Source: Cellulomonas sp. C5510 (GTDB lineage: Bacteria > Actinomycetota > Actinomycetes > Actinomycetales > Cellulomonadaceae). Taken from it: 64,000 nt of DNA. Under the pieces are notes generated by a model. That model made no database searches. It was not told the DNA's origin and worked only from the letters and a program-made list of their open reading frames with translations. The stretch lies in assembly GCF_019797765.1 (NCBI RefSeq), contig NZ_CP081862.1:434001-498000 (forward strand), in the 5' to 3' direction. The stretch's first letter is position 1. Every line of letters starts with the position of its first letter. The translations under genes and the position numbers were made by a program. Below, piece after piece: positions 32,469 through 41,042 of the stretch.

Positions 32469-33347
32469 ATGGGTCACCGGCACTACAACGGCCTGAAGAC
32501 GGCGCTGCTCTTCGGCGTCCTGTGGGCGGTGCTGCTCGGCATCGGCACGTTCGTCGCGAACGGGCGCTACATCTTCCTGTTCGCGCTGTTCGGGCTCGCG
32601 ATGACCGCGTACTCGTACTGGAACTCCGACAAGATCGCGATCCGCGCGATGCGCGCCCGCCCGGTGTCGGAGATCGAGCAGCCCGCGATGTACCGGATCG
32701 TGCGGGAGCTCTCCACGGCCGCGCGGCAGCCCATGCCGCGGCTGTACGTGTCGCCGACCGCCGCTCCGAACGCGTTCGCCACCGGCCGCAACCCCCGCAA
32801 CGCCGCCGTCTGCTGCACGGACGGGATCCTGCAGATCCTCGACGAGCGGGAGCTGCGCGGTGTCCTCGGGCACGAGCTCATGCACGTCTACAACCGCGAC
32901 ATCCTCACCTCGTCGATCGCCGCAGCCGTCGCGGGCGTCATCACGTCGGTGGCGCAGTTCGCCCTGTTCTTCGGCGGCGGCAACGACCGCGACCGCGGTG
33001 GCAACCCGATCGCGGCGCTGCTCATGGTGTTCCTCGCCCCGTTGGCGGCCACGATGATCCAGCTCGCGATCAGCCGCACGCGCGAGTACGACGCCGACGA
33101 GGACGGGGCGGCCCTCACCGGCGACCCGCTCGCGCTGGCGTCCGCCCTGCGCAAGCTCGAGGCCGGCACGCAGGCGCGGCCCCTGCCGCAGGACCGCGAG
33201 CTCGTCGACGTGTCCCACCTGATGATCGCCAACCCGTTCAAGGGCGCAGGCATCGGCCGGATGTTCGCGACCCACCCGCCCATGGCCGACCGCATCGCGC
33301 GGCTCGAGCGCATGGCCGGCACCGGGGGCCCGGTCACGCGCTACTGA
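32469..33347 (+). CDS. htpX: Protease HtpX homologue
   Basis: Membrane zinc metalloprotease of family M48B for membrane protein quality control, 292 residues. There are two N-terminal helices (about 12-55). The HEXXH motif is HELMH near residues 135-139, followed by another hydrophobic segment (about 150-205). The third zinc ligand is Glu in REYDAD, near residue 208. ATG 32469 has GAGAGGA upstream. It stands alone, with a hairpin after its stop. Confidence 0.94.
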   Translation: MGHRHYNGLKTALLFGVLWAVLLGIGTFVANGRYIFLFALFGLAMTAYSYWNSDKIAIRAMRARPVSEIEQPAMYRIVRELSTAARQPMPRLYVSPTAAPNAFATGRNPRNAAVCCTDGILQILDERELRGVLGHELMHVYNRDILTSSIAAAVAGVITSVAQFALFFGGGNDRDRGGNPIAALLMVFLAPLAATMIQLAISRTREYDADEDGAALTGDPLALASALRKLEAGTQARPLPQDRELVDVSHLMIANPFKGAGIGRMFATHPPMADRIARLERMAGTGGPVTRY

Positions 33348-33366
33348 GCGCACCGCAGACGGAGCG

Positions 33367-33410
33367 ACGACGGCCCGGCCCCCCCACGCCGGGGGTGGCC
33401 GGGCCGTCGT
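33367..33410. terminator. Bidirectional hairpin terminator (htpX / yajQ)
   Basis: Arms ACGACGGCCCGGCC (33367-33380) and GGCCGGGCCGTCGT (33397-33410) pair perfectly, and C and G runs inside can extend the stem. It lies between the convergent htpX and YajQ genes. Confidence 0.85.
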
Positions 33411-33419
33411 GCGCCCGCG

Positions 33420-33920
33420 TCAGCGGTAGTTGATGAACTGCAGCGCCGCGTCGATGTCGTCCGCGCCCTTGAGCAGCGCGATCACGGACTGCAGGTCGTC
33501 GCGGCTCTTGGCCGAGACCCGGACCTCGTCGCCCTGGATCTGCGTCTTGACGCCCTTCGGGCCCTCGTCGCGGATGAGCTTGGTCACCTTCTTGGCGATC
33601 TCGGAGGACAGGCCCTCCTTGACCGACGCCTCGAGCCGGTACTCCTTGCCCGACGGCTTCGGGTCGCCGTCGCCGGTGTCGAGCGACTTGAGCGAGATGC
33701 CGCGCTTGATGAGCTTGGTCTGGAACACGTCCAGCACGGCGCGCACCCGCTCCTCGGAGTTGGCGACCATGAGGATCTTCTCGCCGCTCCAGGCGATCGA
33801 GGCGCCGACGCCCTTGAAGTCGTACCGCTGGGCGATCTCCTTGACCGCCTGGTTCAGCGCGTTGTCGACCTCCTGCCGGTCCACCTTGCTGACGACGTCG
33901 AACGACGACTCGCTTGCCAT
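33420..33920 (-). CDS. YajQ family nucleotide-binding protein
   Basis: A 166-residue YajQ/UPF0234 protein. Members bind nucleotides (including cyclic di-GMP in some bacteria) or RNA. The family text [17 protein letters not shown] at the start, QRYDFKG near residue 32 and the C-terminal LQFINYR are clear. ATG 33920 with a purine-rich AGGAGG-like site upstream is certain. It is convergent with htpX and divergent from the tRNA-Tyr gene. Confidence 0.94.
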   Translation of the reverse strand: MASESSFDVVSKVDRQEVDNALNQAVKEIAQRYDFKGVGASIAWSGEKILMVANSEERVRAVLDVFQTKLIKRGISLKSLDTGDGDPKPSGKEYRLEASVKEGLSSEIAKKVTKLIRDEGPKGVKTQIQGDEVRVSAKSRDDLQSVIALLKGADDIDAALQFINYR

Positions 33921-33974
33921 GACTTCCTCCTGCCGTGCGGTGCGGGTGCTGCGGGTGTGCGCCCCGGGGGCCGA

Positions 33975-34005
33975 TTGCGGTCCGGGGCCGATCCGTTGCT
34001 ATCCT
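33975..34005 (+). promoter_or_regulatory. Promoter of the tRNA-Tyr gene
   Basis: TTGCGG (33975-33980) and TATCCT (34000-34005) with a 19-base spacer, ending 43 bases before the tRNA. Confidence 0.5.
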
Positions 34006-34048
34006 TCCATCCGCAGCACGGGGACGCAGTCGCCGTGCGCGCATCCCC

Positions 34049-34130
34049 GGCGGGTTACCCGAGTGGCCAAAGGGGGCTGACTGTAAATCAGCTGGCATCG
34101 CCTACGGGGGTTCGAATCCCTCACCCGCCA
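34049..34130 (+). tRNA. tRNA-Tyr (anticodon GTA)
   Basis: Acceptor arms GGCGGGT (34049-34055) and ACCCGCC (34123-34129) pair; the discriminator is A34130. The anticodon GTA is at 34083-34085. The long variable arm (class II) fits tRNA-Tyr, and the T-loop GTTCGAATC is present. CCA is not encoded. Confidence 0.95.
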
Positions 34131-34139
34131 CGCGATGGA

Positions 34140-34175
34140 CGACAGGGCGTCCTCCTCACGGAGGGCGCCCTGTCG
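34140..34175. terminator. Hairpin after tRNA-Tyr
   Basis: A 16-bp stem (34140-34155 with 34160-34175; the last pair is G-T) and a 4-base loop TCAC, starting 10 bases after the tRNA. Confidence 0.85.
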
Positions 34176-34285
34176 CGTGCCGCGGGTGCGACGGGGCCGG
34201 GCGGTGCCGGGTCCGGGCCGGGCGGCGACGCCCGGCGGCGGGTGCCGCGTGATCGTGCGGGTCAGCCGGGTGCGGGCGGCGAGAT

Positions 34286-34315
34286 TTCGCTCCGGCCGCG
34301 GCCACCGTGTAACCT
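34286..34315 (+). promoter_or_regulatory. Promoter of the tRNA-Thr gene
   Basis: TTCGCT (34286-34291) and TAACCT (34310-34315) with an 18-base spacer, 10 bases before the tRNA-Thr 5' end. It may also drive tRNA-Met and rpmG downstream. Confidence 0.55.
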
Positions 34316-34325
34316 AGCCCGCGCT

Positions 34326-34397
<72 letters not shown>

Positions 34398-34446
34398 CTG
34401 CGGTGTGTCGCAGGTCAGGACTCCCGTCCTGGCCGGGCGCATCCGA

Positions 34447-34520
34447 GGCGGGGTAGCTCAGTTGGTGAGAGCGCACGACTCATAATCGTGAGGTCGCGGG
34501 TTCGAACCCCGCCCCCGCTA
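34447..34520 (+). tRNA. tRNA-Met (anticodon CAT, elongator type)
   Basis: Acceptor arms GGCGGGG and CCCCGCT pair (first pair G-T), anticodon stem CACGA/TCGTG, and anticodon CAT at 34481-34483. A discriminator A is followed by encoded CCA (34521-34523). The G-T first pair and standard D arm fit an elongator rather than an initiator tRNA. Confidence 0.92.
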
Positions 34521-34597
34521 CCAGTGTGGAGAACCGCGCGTCGGCCGGCGCGTGACGACGAGATCGCAAGCGCCCCGGCGCGAGAGGTGGCAAGACC

Positions 34598-34768
34598 ATG
34601 GCCAGCAAGAGCGCGGACGTCCGTCCGAAGATCACGCTCGCCTGCACGGAGTGCAAGGAGCGGAACTACATCACCAAGAAGAACCGTCGGAACGACCCCG
34701 ACCGGCTCGAGATGAAGAAGTTCTGCCCGCGCGACGGCCGGCACACGCTGCACCGCGAGACCCGCTGA
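34598..34768 (+). CDS. rpmG: 50S ribosomal protein L33
   Basis: A 56-residue L33, too short for routine ORF lists. It shows [21 protein letters not shown] and the end HTLHRETR. The zinc-ribbon positions are Cys16, Cys19 and Cys43, while the expected fourth cysteine is Asp46 (CPRDG). It lies 75 bases after tRNA-Met and just before the hadA/hadB-like pair, an arrangement found in other actinobacteria. Confidence 0.93.
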   Translation: MASKSADVRPKITLACTECKERNYITKKNRRNDPDRLEMKKFCPRDGRHTLHRETR

Positions 34769-34783
34769 CCTCAGCGCACCGTC

Positions 34784-35233
34784 GTGGCCGTCAACCCTGA
34801 GTACGCGGGACGCGAGTACCCGCCGAACGAGGCGTACGAGGTCGGCCGCGAGAAGCTCCGCGAGTTCGCGGAGGCGGTCGGGGCGACTCACCCGGCCCAC
34901 ACCGACGTCGACGCGGCGCGAGCACTCGGGTACCCCGACGTGATCGCGCCGCCGACGTTCGCCGTCGTGGTCGCGCAGCGCGCCGAGGCGCAGCTCATCG
35001 CCGACCCCGGTGCGGGCATCGACTTCACCCGCGTGGTGCACGCCGACGAGCGGTTCATCCACCACCGCCCGATCCACGCCGGGGACCGTCTGGTGACGGT
35101 GCTGCACGTGGACTCCGTCACGGAGCGTGCCGGGCTGTCGATGGTGACGACCCGCGCGGTGATCAGCGCCGCCGACGGCGAGCCGGTCGCGACCGTGACC
35201 TCGACGCTCGCCGTGCGGGGGGAGGACTCCTGA
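34784..35233 (+). CDS. HadA-like (MaoC N-terminal type) dehydratase subunit
   Basis: A 149-residue hotdog-fold protein of the UPF0336/HadA kind: EYPPNEAYEVGREKLREFA, then HTDVDAARALGYPDVIAPPTFA, and FIHHRPIHAGDRL. HadA-type subunits pair with a catalytic HadB, which here is the next gene (overlap TGATG). In mycobacteria HadAB dehydrates 3-hydroxyacyl-ACP in the FAS-II/mycolate pathway. Cellulomonas-like organisms lack mycolates, so a general fatty acid or another acyl role is more likely. GTG 34784 is the start; no clear Shine-Dalgarno sequence. Confidence 0.85.
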   Translation: MAVNPEYAGREYPPNEAYEVGREKLREFAEAVGATHPAHTDVDAARALGYPDVIAPPTFAVVVAQRAEAQLIADPGAGIDFTRVVHADERFIHHRPIHAGDRLVTVLHVDSVTERAGLSMVTTRAVISAADGEPVATVTSTLAVRGEDS

Positions 35234-35658
35234 TGGCGCTGCCCGTGCTCGAGCACCTGTCGGTCGGCCAGGAGGTCGGCCGGCGCGAGATCGCCGTCGA
35301 CCGCGCCCGCCTGGTCCGGTACGCCGGCGCGTCGGGGGACTTCAACCCGATCCACTGGAACGAGCGGTTCGCGACCGGGGTCGGCCTGCCGGGCGTCATC
35401 GCGCACGGCATGTGGACGATGGGTGCGGCTGTCGGCGTCGTGTCGGACTGGCTCGGGGACCCCGGTGCCGTCGTGGACTACCAGACCCGGTTCAGCCGCC
35501 CCGTCCCGGTGCCGGACCCCGGTGCGGCGACCGTCGAGGTGGTCGCGACCGTCGGCGCCGTGGACGCGGACTCCCGCACCGCGCGTGTGGACCTGGCCGT
35601 CTCGACCGGCGGCACGCGCGTGCTGGCCAAGGCGCAGGTGCTCGTCCGCCTCGCCTGA
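35233..35658 (+). CDS. HadB-like MaoC family dehydratase subunit
   Basis: A 141-residue single-hotdog (R)-specific hydratase/dehydratase. The hydratase motif is GDFNPIHWN with Asp36 and His41 as the expected catalytic pair, followed by GVIAHGMWTMGA. It partners the HadA-like protein with which it is translationally coupled. It is the last gene before the LacI-type regulator on the opposite strand. Confidence 0.9.
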   Translation: MALPVLEHLSVGQEVGRREIAVDRARLVRYAGASGDFNPIHWNERFATGVGLPGVIAHGMWTMGAAVGVVSDWLGDPGAVVDYQTRFSRPVPVPDPGAATVEVVATVGAVDADSRTARVDLAVSTGGTRVLAKAQVLVRLA

Positions 35659-35713
35659 TCCACCCGGGCTCGTCCGGGCGGGGCCCCCGGGCTCGTACGG
35701 CCCGGCACACGCG

Positions 35714-36781
35714 TCAGTCCCGCGGTGCCGGCCCCGTCGTCGTGCCCACCCGCAGCTCGACCGGCAGCACCGCGTCGGCCGGTGTCTCCCCGGCGAGCAG
35801 CGCCTCGATCGCGCGACCCACCGCGGCGCCCTTCCGGGCGATCGGCTGCACCACCGTGGTGAGGACGTCGGGCGCGAGCCACGGCAGGTCCAGTCCGTCG
35901 AAGCCGGCCACGGAGACGTCCTCGGGGACGCGGAGGCCGAGCTCGCGGGCGCCGAGCACGACGCCGGAGGCGAGCAGGTCGGACTGCGCGACGACGGCGG
36001 TGGGCCGGGTGGCGGCGGGGCCGGACAGCAGCGCGTGCGCGGCGGCGGTGCCGTGCTCGACGAGCGATGCGGGCGTCTCGTAGACGACGGTGGGCGTCAC
36101 GCCGGCGTCGGTGATGCCGTCGAGCCGGCGGCGAGACAGCGTCCACGTGATCTGGGCGATGCGGTCGGCGTCGGCCACGGCCGCGCGCCGCTCGGGCCCG
36201 AACGGGAGCGTGACCGCGGCGATCCGTCGGTGGCCCAGCCCGACGAGGTGCCGGGTCGCGTCGGCGATCCCCCCGCGGTCGTCGATGCCGACGGTCACGA
36301 CGCCGGGCAGGTCCTGGCCCTCCACGACGACCGCCGGGATGCCGCGCCGACGCAGTGCCTCCAGGGTGGGGTCGTCGAGCGTGCCGCCCCACAGCATGAC
36401 GGCGACGTCCATCGCTGCGGTCTCGAGCAGGGGGTCGACGGCCATGGCGTCGGGGGCGGTGCTCCCGGGCACCAGCAGCACGCCGAGCCCGAGCGGCCCG
36501 ATGGTGTCGACGAGCCCGTCGAGCAGCTGGACGGACACGGGGTCGCGGAACGAGCGGCGGAGCGTGTCGCCCACGACGACCCCGACGATGCCGGAGCGCC
36601 CGCTGCGCAGCTGCCTCCCGAGCGGGTTCGGCCCGGAGTAGCCGAGCCCGGCGGCGGCGTCGAGCACGCGGGTGCGCGTCGCGTCGGCGATGGGGCCGGC
36701 TCCGGAGAACGCCAGGGAGGCGGTGGAGACCGAGACGCCGGCGGCGGACGCCACGTCGGCCAGGGTCGGTCGCTGGGACAC
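35714..36781 (-). CDS. LacI family transcriptional regulator
   Basis: A 355-residue repressor. The N-terminal helix-turn-helix and hinge (PTLADVASAAGVSVSTASLA, residues about 4-60) are followed by a periplasmic-binding-protein-like ligand domain with the dimer text GFDGLDLPWLAP near residue 300. GTG 36781 is used because the helix-turn-helix starts right after it. It is divergent from an MFS transporter, and two identical-core operators lie in the gap, so it probably represses the MFS gene and itself. The inducer is unknown. Confidence 0.92.
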   Translation of the reverse strand: MSQRPTLADVASAAGVSVSTASLAFSGAGPIADATRTRVLDAAAGLGYSGPNPLGRQLRSGRSGIVGVVVGDTLRRSFRDPVSVQLLDGLVDTIGPLGLGVLLVPGSTAPDAMAVDPLLETAAMDVAVMLWGGTLDDPTLEALRRRGIPAVVVEGQDLPGVVTVGIDDRGGIADATRHLVGLGHRRIAAVTLPFGPERRAAVADADRIAQITWTLSRRRLDGITDAGVTPTVVYETPASLVEHGTAAAHALLSGPAATRPTAVVAQSDLLASGVVLGARELGLRVPEDVSVAGFDGLDLPWLAPDVLTTVVQPIARKGAAVGRAIEALLAGETPADAVLPVELRVGTTTGPAPRD

Positions 36782-36863
36782 CGGTGCTTCTCCCGGATCG
36801 GGGGCGGTGGCAGGCGTCACGGTTGACGCCGCCGTCAGCGTACCCGCAGACTGGTCGTCTCCC

Positions 36864-36877
36864 TCGCATCGATTCGA
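36864..36877. promoter_or_regulatory. LacI-type operator, site 1
   Basis: TCGCATCGATTCGA differs at one position from the perfect palindrome at 36898. The AT-CG-AT centre is typical of LacI-family sites. Confidence 0.6.
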
Positions 36878-36897
36878 CCGCTGCTCGCGGCCCGGGA

Positions 36898-36911
36898 TCG
36901 AATCGATTCGA
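36898..36911. promoter_or_regulatory. LacI-type operator, site 2
   Basis: TCGAATCGATTCGA, a perfect 14-bp palindrome with a central CG, in the gap between the LacI-type gene and the MFS gene. Its centre is 34 bp from that of site 1, about three helical turns, which allows cooperative binding on one DNA face. Confidence 0.65.
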
Positions 36912-36954
36912 CCGAGTGTCGCCCCTCGTCCGCCCGTCCCCACCAGGAGCTGCC

Positions 36955-38526
36955 GTGAGCCAGCCGCGCGCCCGCACCGGCCGCGCCTCCCTGCGACCCG
37001 CGAACCGCCGTCCCCGCCCCGGGTCGCCGTCCTCCGCGGGGCGCCGGCCGGGCGCGAGCCGCCGCCCCGCCGCGCCCGTCGACCCCGAGGTACAGCGCGC
37101 CCGGGTGCTGCTGCTCGGGCTGTTCGGCCTCGTCGGCGTGATGTTCTCCGGGTGGCTGGCGCGGATCCCCTCCGTCCGGGACGCCCTGGGCATGAGCCCG
37201 GCGGAGCTCGGCGGGATCCTCATCGCCGGGTCGGTCGGGTCGCTGGTGACCGTGTCGGTGGCCGGCCTCCTGGTCACGCGGTACGGCGGCCGCCTGGTGC
37301 TGTACGTGTCGACGGCGGCGTTCGCGGCGGCGTACGTGCTCATCGGGATCGGGCCGACCGTCGGCTCCGCGCCGGTGCTCACCGTCGGCATCTTCCTGTC
37401 CGGTGTCGCGTTCGCGCTGGGCAACGTGCCGCTGAACGTCGAGACGGCCGCCGTCGAGCGGCGCATGGGCCGCACGGTGCTCCCGCAGTTCCACGCGGCC
37501 TTCTCCATCGGCGCGGTGGTCGGCTCCGGGATCGGGGCGCTCTGCGCGGCGGCCGGCGTGCCGGTCCTGGTCCAGCTCACCGCCACGGCGGTGGTCGGGA
37601 CGGTGTGGCGCCTGCTGTCCATCCCCGGCGCGGTCATCGAGTCGCTGCCGCCCGACCGTGCCGCCGCGCGCGCCGCCCGGGAGGCACTGCTCGCGGGCGC
37701 CGGGCCGCGCGAGGCCGGGCTCGCCGGTCGCCTGCGCGTCGCCCGCGTCCGGCGGAGCGCCCGCCCGGGCTCGGCGCTCGGGGCGTGGCGGGAGCCGCGG
37801 ACGCTGCTCATCGGCGTGGTCATCATGTCCGCCGCGCTCTCGGAGGGCTCCGCGAACGACTGGCTCGCGCTGGCCGTCGTGGACGGGTTCGGGCAGGCCG
37901 AGGCCGTCGGCGCCGCGGTCTTCGGCGCGTTCGTCGGCGCGATGACCGCGGTCCGGCTGCTCGGGACCCGGCTCATCGACCGGTTCGGGCGCGTGCGCGT
38001 GCTGCGCGCGTCGGGCCTCGTCTCGCTGGCCGGGCTCCTGCTGTTCGGGTTCGCGCCGTCGCTGCCCCTCGCGGTGGCCGGCGTGCTCGCGTGGGGCTTC
38101 GGCGCGGCGCTGACCGTCCCCCTCGGCATCGCAGCGGCCTCGGACGACCCGCTGCGCGCGGCCGGCCGCGTCGCCGTGGTCTCGGCGTTCTCCTCCACCG
38201 CCTCGCTGGCTGCGCCCCCGCTGCTGGGGCTGGCTGCGGAGGTCGTCGGGCCGCGGCACGCGCTGCTGCTCATCACGGCAGCGATGGCGACGACGATCCT
38301 GCTCGCCCGCACGGTCCGCCGCCCGGACGGCTTGCCGGCCGCGACTCCGGTCGACGCGCCCGGCGCGACCACCCCGGCCGCGGCGGCCCTCACGCCCGCG
38401 ACGGCCGCGCCCGTCCCCACGTCCCCGCACGAGCCCGCGCAGGACGCCGCGGCGTGCGTCCCCTCCGGTAGCGTCCGACGGGACGCCACCCCGGAGCACC
38501 GGCCTGAGCCGGCCCGCCCCGCCTGA
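36955..38526 (+). CDS. MFS transporter (YbjJ-like), copy 1
   Basis: A 523-residue member of the major facilitator superfamily with about 12 transmembrane helices and YbjJ-like text (GWLARIPSVRDALGMSPAELG near residue 60). The N-terminal 45 residues are Arg/Pro-rich and the C-terminal 60 are Ala/Pro-rich, both presumably disordered. GTG 36955 has AGGAG upstream. It faces the LacI-type regulator and is followed by a paralogue at 38609. The substrate (sugar, drug or other) cannot be told. Confidence 0.85.
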   Translation: MSQPRARTGRASLRPANRRPRPGSPSSAGRRPGASRRPAAPVDPEVQRARVLLLGLFGLVGVMFSGWLARIPSVRDALGMSPAELGGILIAGSVGSLVTVSVAGLLVTRYGGRLVLYVSTAAFAAAYVLIGIGPTVGSAPVLTVGIFLSGVAFALGNVPLNVETAAVERRMGRTVLPQFHAAFSIGAVVGSGIGALCAAAGVPVLVQLTATAVVGTVWRLLSIPGAVIESLPPDRAAARAAREALLAGAGPREAGLAGRLRVARVRRSARPGSALGAWREPRTLLIGVVIMSAALSEGSANDWLALAVVDGFGQAEAVGAAVFGAFVGAMTAVRLLGTRLIDRFGRVRVLRASGLVSLAGLLLFGFAPSLPLAVAGVLAWGFGAALTVPLGIAAASDDPLRAAGRVAVVSAFSSTASLAAPPLLGLAAEVVGPRHALLLITAAMATTILLARTVRRPDGLPAATPVDAPGATTPAAAALTPATAAPVPTSPHEPAQDAAACVPSGSVRRDATPEHRPEPARPA

Positions 38527-38608
38527 CCGGCCGGTCCCGGCGCCCCGCACGCCGCGACAGGCCCGGTCCCCGCACCACCCACCCACGAACCCGCGAGGAA
38601 GCACGGCG

Positions 38609-39844
38609 ATGGCGCAGCACCCCCCGATCGACGCCCGGCGCGTGAACGCCGCCTCCGTCGCCGTGTTCACCGTGTTCGCGCTGTCCGGGTTCAACTTCTC
38701 GACCTGGGCCGCGCGGCTGCCCGCCGTGCGGGACGGGCTGGACCTCTCGGCGAACCAGATGGGCCTGCTGCTGCTCGTCGGCTCGTTCGGGTCGCTCGTC
38801 GCCCTGCCGCTGTCCGGCCTCGTCGTGACGCGGATCGGTGCGGCGCGTACCGTCCTCGTCTTCGCGCTGCTCAACGCGACGGGCCTGGCGACGGCGGCCG
38901 TCGGCGCCTCCGCCGGGGAGGTCGTCCTGGCCGGCGCGGGCCTGGTGGTCTACGGCGTCGGCACCGGGGTGTGGGACGCGGCGATGAACCTCGAGGGGGC
39001 CGTCGTCGAGCAGCGTCTGGGGCGCACCGTGATGCCGCGCTACCACGCGGGGTTCTCGGTCGGCACGGTCGCGGCCGCGGGGATCGCCGCGCTCGCCGCC
39101 CGCGCGGACGTCCCGGTGCACGTGCACGTGCTGCTCGCGGTCGCCCTGTCGTCGGTCGCCGTCGTCGTCGCCGTGCGCTCGTTCCTCCCCGCCGGCCACG
39201 ACGCCTCCCCGGACGGCGAGGTCGCGCACGGCGCCGGACGGACCTCGGTGTTCTCCGCCTGGCTCGAGCCGCGGACGCTGCTCATCGGGCTGGTGGTGCT
39301 CGCCGCAGCCCTCACCGAGGGTGCGGGCAACGACTGGCTGAGCCTCGCCGTGGTCGACGGTTTCGGGCGCTCGGACGAGATCGGCGCGCTGTCGTTCGGG
39401 GTGTTCGTGGCCGCGATGACGCTGATGCGGTTCCTCGGCACCGGCCTGCTCGACCGGTTCGGCCGGGTGGCCGTGCTGCGGTTGTGCGCGGCGCTCGGGC
39501 TGGTGGGCCTGCTGGTGTTCGGGCTGGTGCCGGACACCATGCTGTGGCTCGCGGTGCTCGGCGCGGTGCTGTGGGGCATGGGCGCGGCGCTCGGGTTCCC
39601 CGTCGGCATGAGCGCCGCGAGCGACGACCCGCTGCGGGCCGCCGCGCGCGTGAGCGTGGTCTCGACCATCGGGTACACGGCGTTCCTCGCGGGGCCGCCG
39701 CTGCTCGGCCTGCTCGCGGAGCACGTGGGTTACCGGCACGCGCTGCTCGCTGTCGCCGGCCCGATCGTCATCGGTCTGCTCGTCGTGAACGCCGCCGCCC
39801 CGGCGCGGCGGGAGCCCACGGACCGGCCTACGCTCGTGCCGTGA
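38609..39844 (+). CDS. MFS transporter (YbjJ-like), copy 2
   Basis: A 411-residue major facilitator protein of the same family as its neighbour, sharing SDDPLRAA and NDWL.LAVVDGFG blocks. It has about 12 transmembrane helices and short termini. It starts with ATG 82 bases after the first MFS gene, with GAGGAAG upstream, and overlaps murB by 4 bases, so it is co-expressed with murB. Confidence 0.87.
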   Translation: MAQHPPIDARRVNAASVAVFTVFALSGFNFSTWAARLPAVRDGLDLSANQMGLLLLVGSFGSLVALPLSGLVVTRIGAARTVLVFALLNATGLATAAVGASAGEVVLAGAGLVVYGVGTGVWDAAMNLEGAVVEQRLGRTVMPRYHAGFSVGTVAAAGIAALAARADVPVHVHVLLAVALSSVAVVVAVRSFLPAGHDASPDGEVAHGAGRTSVFSAWLEPRTLLIGLVVLAAALTEGAGNDWLSLAVVDGFGRSDEIGALSFGVFVAAMTLMRFLGTGLLDRFGRVAVLRLCAALGLVGLLVFGLVPDTMLWLAVLGAVLWGMGAALGFPVGMSAASDDPLRAAARVSVVSTIGYTAFLAGPPLLGLLAEHVGYRHALLAVAGPIVIGLLVVNAAAPARREPTDRPTLVP

Positions 39845-40935
39845 CCACCGCCCTGCAGCCCGCCACCTTCTCGGAGCTCACCACCCTCGGCGTGGGCGGG
39901 CCGGTGTCCCGGTTCGTCGAGACCACCTCCGAGGCCGACCTCGTCGAGGCGGTGCGCACGGCCGACGCCGAGGGCGTCCCGGTGCTGGTGGTCGGGGGCG
40001 GCTCGAACCTGCTGGTCTCCGACGCGGGGTTCGACGGGCTCGTGGTGCGCGACGGCCGCCGGGACCTGACCACGCCCGACCACTCGGCGTGCGCGGGCGT
40101 CACCGTGTCCGTCGTCGCCGGCACCCCGTGGGACGACGTCGTCGCGCACGCCGCGTCGCACCGGCTCAAGGGCATCGAGGCGCTCTCCGGCATCCCGGGG
40201 TCGACCGGCGCGACGCCGGTGCAGAACGTCGGCGCGTACGGGCAGGAGGTGTCCCAGACCGTCGCGACCGTGCGGGTCTGGGACCGGTCGCGCGCCCGCG
40301 TGCGGACCCTGCCGCTGGTCGACCTGCAGTTCGGCTACCGCACCTCGCTGCTCAAGCGCTCCATGCGCGCGCTGCCCGACGCCGCCGACCCGGACGCCCC
40401 GTGGTACCCGACGCCGCGCTACGTGGTGCTCGACGTGACGTTCCAGCTCCGCGTCGCCGACCTCTCCGAGCCGATCGCGTACGGCGAGCTGGCCCGCGAG
40501 CTCGGCATCGCCGTCGGGGAGCGCGCGCCGTTGCCGGACGTCCGCGAGGCGGTGCTCGCGCTGCGGGGCCGCAAGGGCATGGTGCTCGACCCTGCGGACC
40601 CGGACACCCGCTCGGCGGGGTCGTTCTTCACCAACCCCGTGCTCACGGCCGAGGACGCCGCCGACCTGCCCGAGGACGCCCCGCGGTACCCGGCCGGTGA
40701 CGGCCTGGTGAAGACCAGCGCCGCCTGGCTCATCGAGCAGTCCGGCTTCGCGAAGGGCTACGGCCTGCCCGGCCCGGCCGCGCTGTCCACCAAGCACACG
40801 CTCGCGCTGACGAACCGCGGCGGGGCCAACGCGGGGGACGTGCTCGCGCTGGCGCGGACCGTGCGGGACGGCGTGGCGCAGCGGTTCGGCATCGTGCTGG
40901 AGCCCGAGCCCGTCGTGGTGGGCGCCGACCTCTGA
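39841..40935 (+). CDS. murB: UDP-N-acetylenolpyruvoylglucosamine reductase
   Basis: FAD enzyme of peptidoglycan precursor synthesis, 364 residues. FAD-binding text (VVGGGSNLLVSDAGFDG near residue 45 and GSTGATPVQNVGAYGQ near 120) is clear. The catalytic Ser lies in SAGSFFTNP near residue 262, and a Glu near the C-terminus (LEPEPVVV) is visible. It starts with GTG overlapping the MFS stop (GTGA), so expression may follow that transporter. Confidence 0.95.
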   Translation: MTTALQPATFSELTTLGVGGPVSRFVETTSEADLVEAVRTADAEGVPVLVVGGGSNLLVSDAGFDGLVVRDGRRDLTTPDHSACAGVTVSVVAGTPWDDVVAHAASHRLKGIEALSGIPGSTGATPVQNVGAYGQEVSQTVATVRVWDRSRARVRTLPLVDLQFGYRTSLLKRSMRALPDAADPDAPWYPTPRYVVLDVTFQLRVADLSEPIAYGELARELGIAVGERAPLPDVREAVLALRGRKGMVLDPADPDTRSAGSFFTNPVLTAEDAADLPEDAPRYPAGDGLVKTSAAWLIEQSGFAKGYGLPGPAALSTKHTLALTNRGGANAGDVLALARTVRDGVAQRFGIVLEPEPVVVGADL

Positions 40936-40958
40936 CGGCGCCCCGGCGTTCACCCGGG

Positions 40959-41016
40959 CCCTTCGGATCCGTTCGCACCGACGCGCCCGGCGAGCCTGCC
41001 CGTTCGGATCCGAACG
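40959..41016. repeat. Palindromic intergenic repeat, copy 2
   Basis: TTCGGATCCG at 40962-40971 and 41003-41012, again 41 bases apart, with TTCGCACCGACGCG after the first. It matches copy 1 at 29598 in cores, spacing and left-middle sequence. It lies between the convergent murB and adenosine-deaminase-like genes. Confidence 0.7.
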
Positions 41017-41042
41017 CCCAGCCAGGGGGCGGCGCGGCGGGC

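Noticed and set aside
34447..34523. Initiator tRNA-Met
   Set aside because: The first pair is G-T and the anticodon stem lacks the three G-C pairs of initiator tRNAs, so an elongator type is preferred.
35659..35713. Terminator between hadB-like and LacI-type genes
   Set aside because: The gap is rich in C and G runs and contains a short direct repeat (CCCGGGCTCGT), but a convincing single stem could not be drawn.
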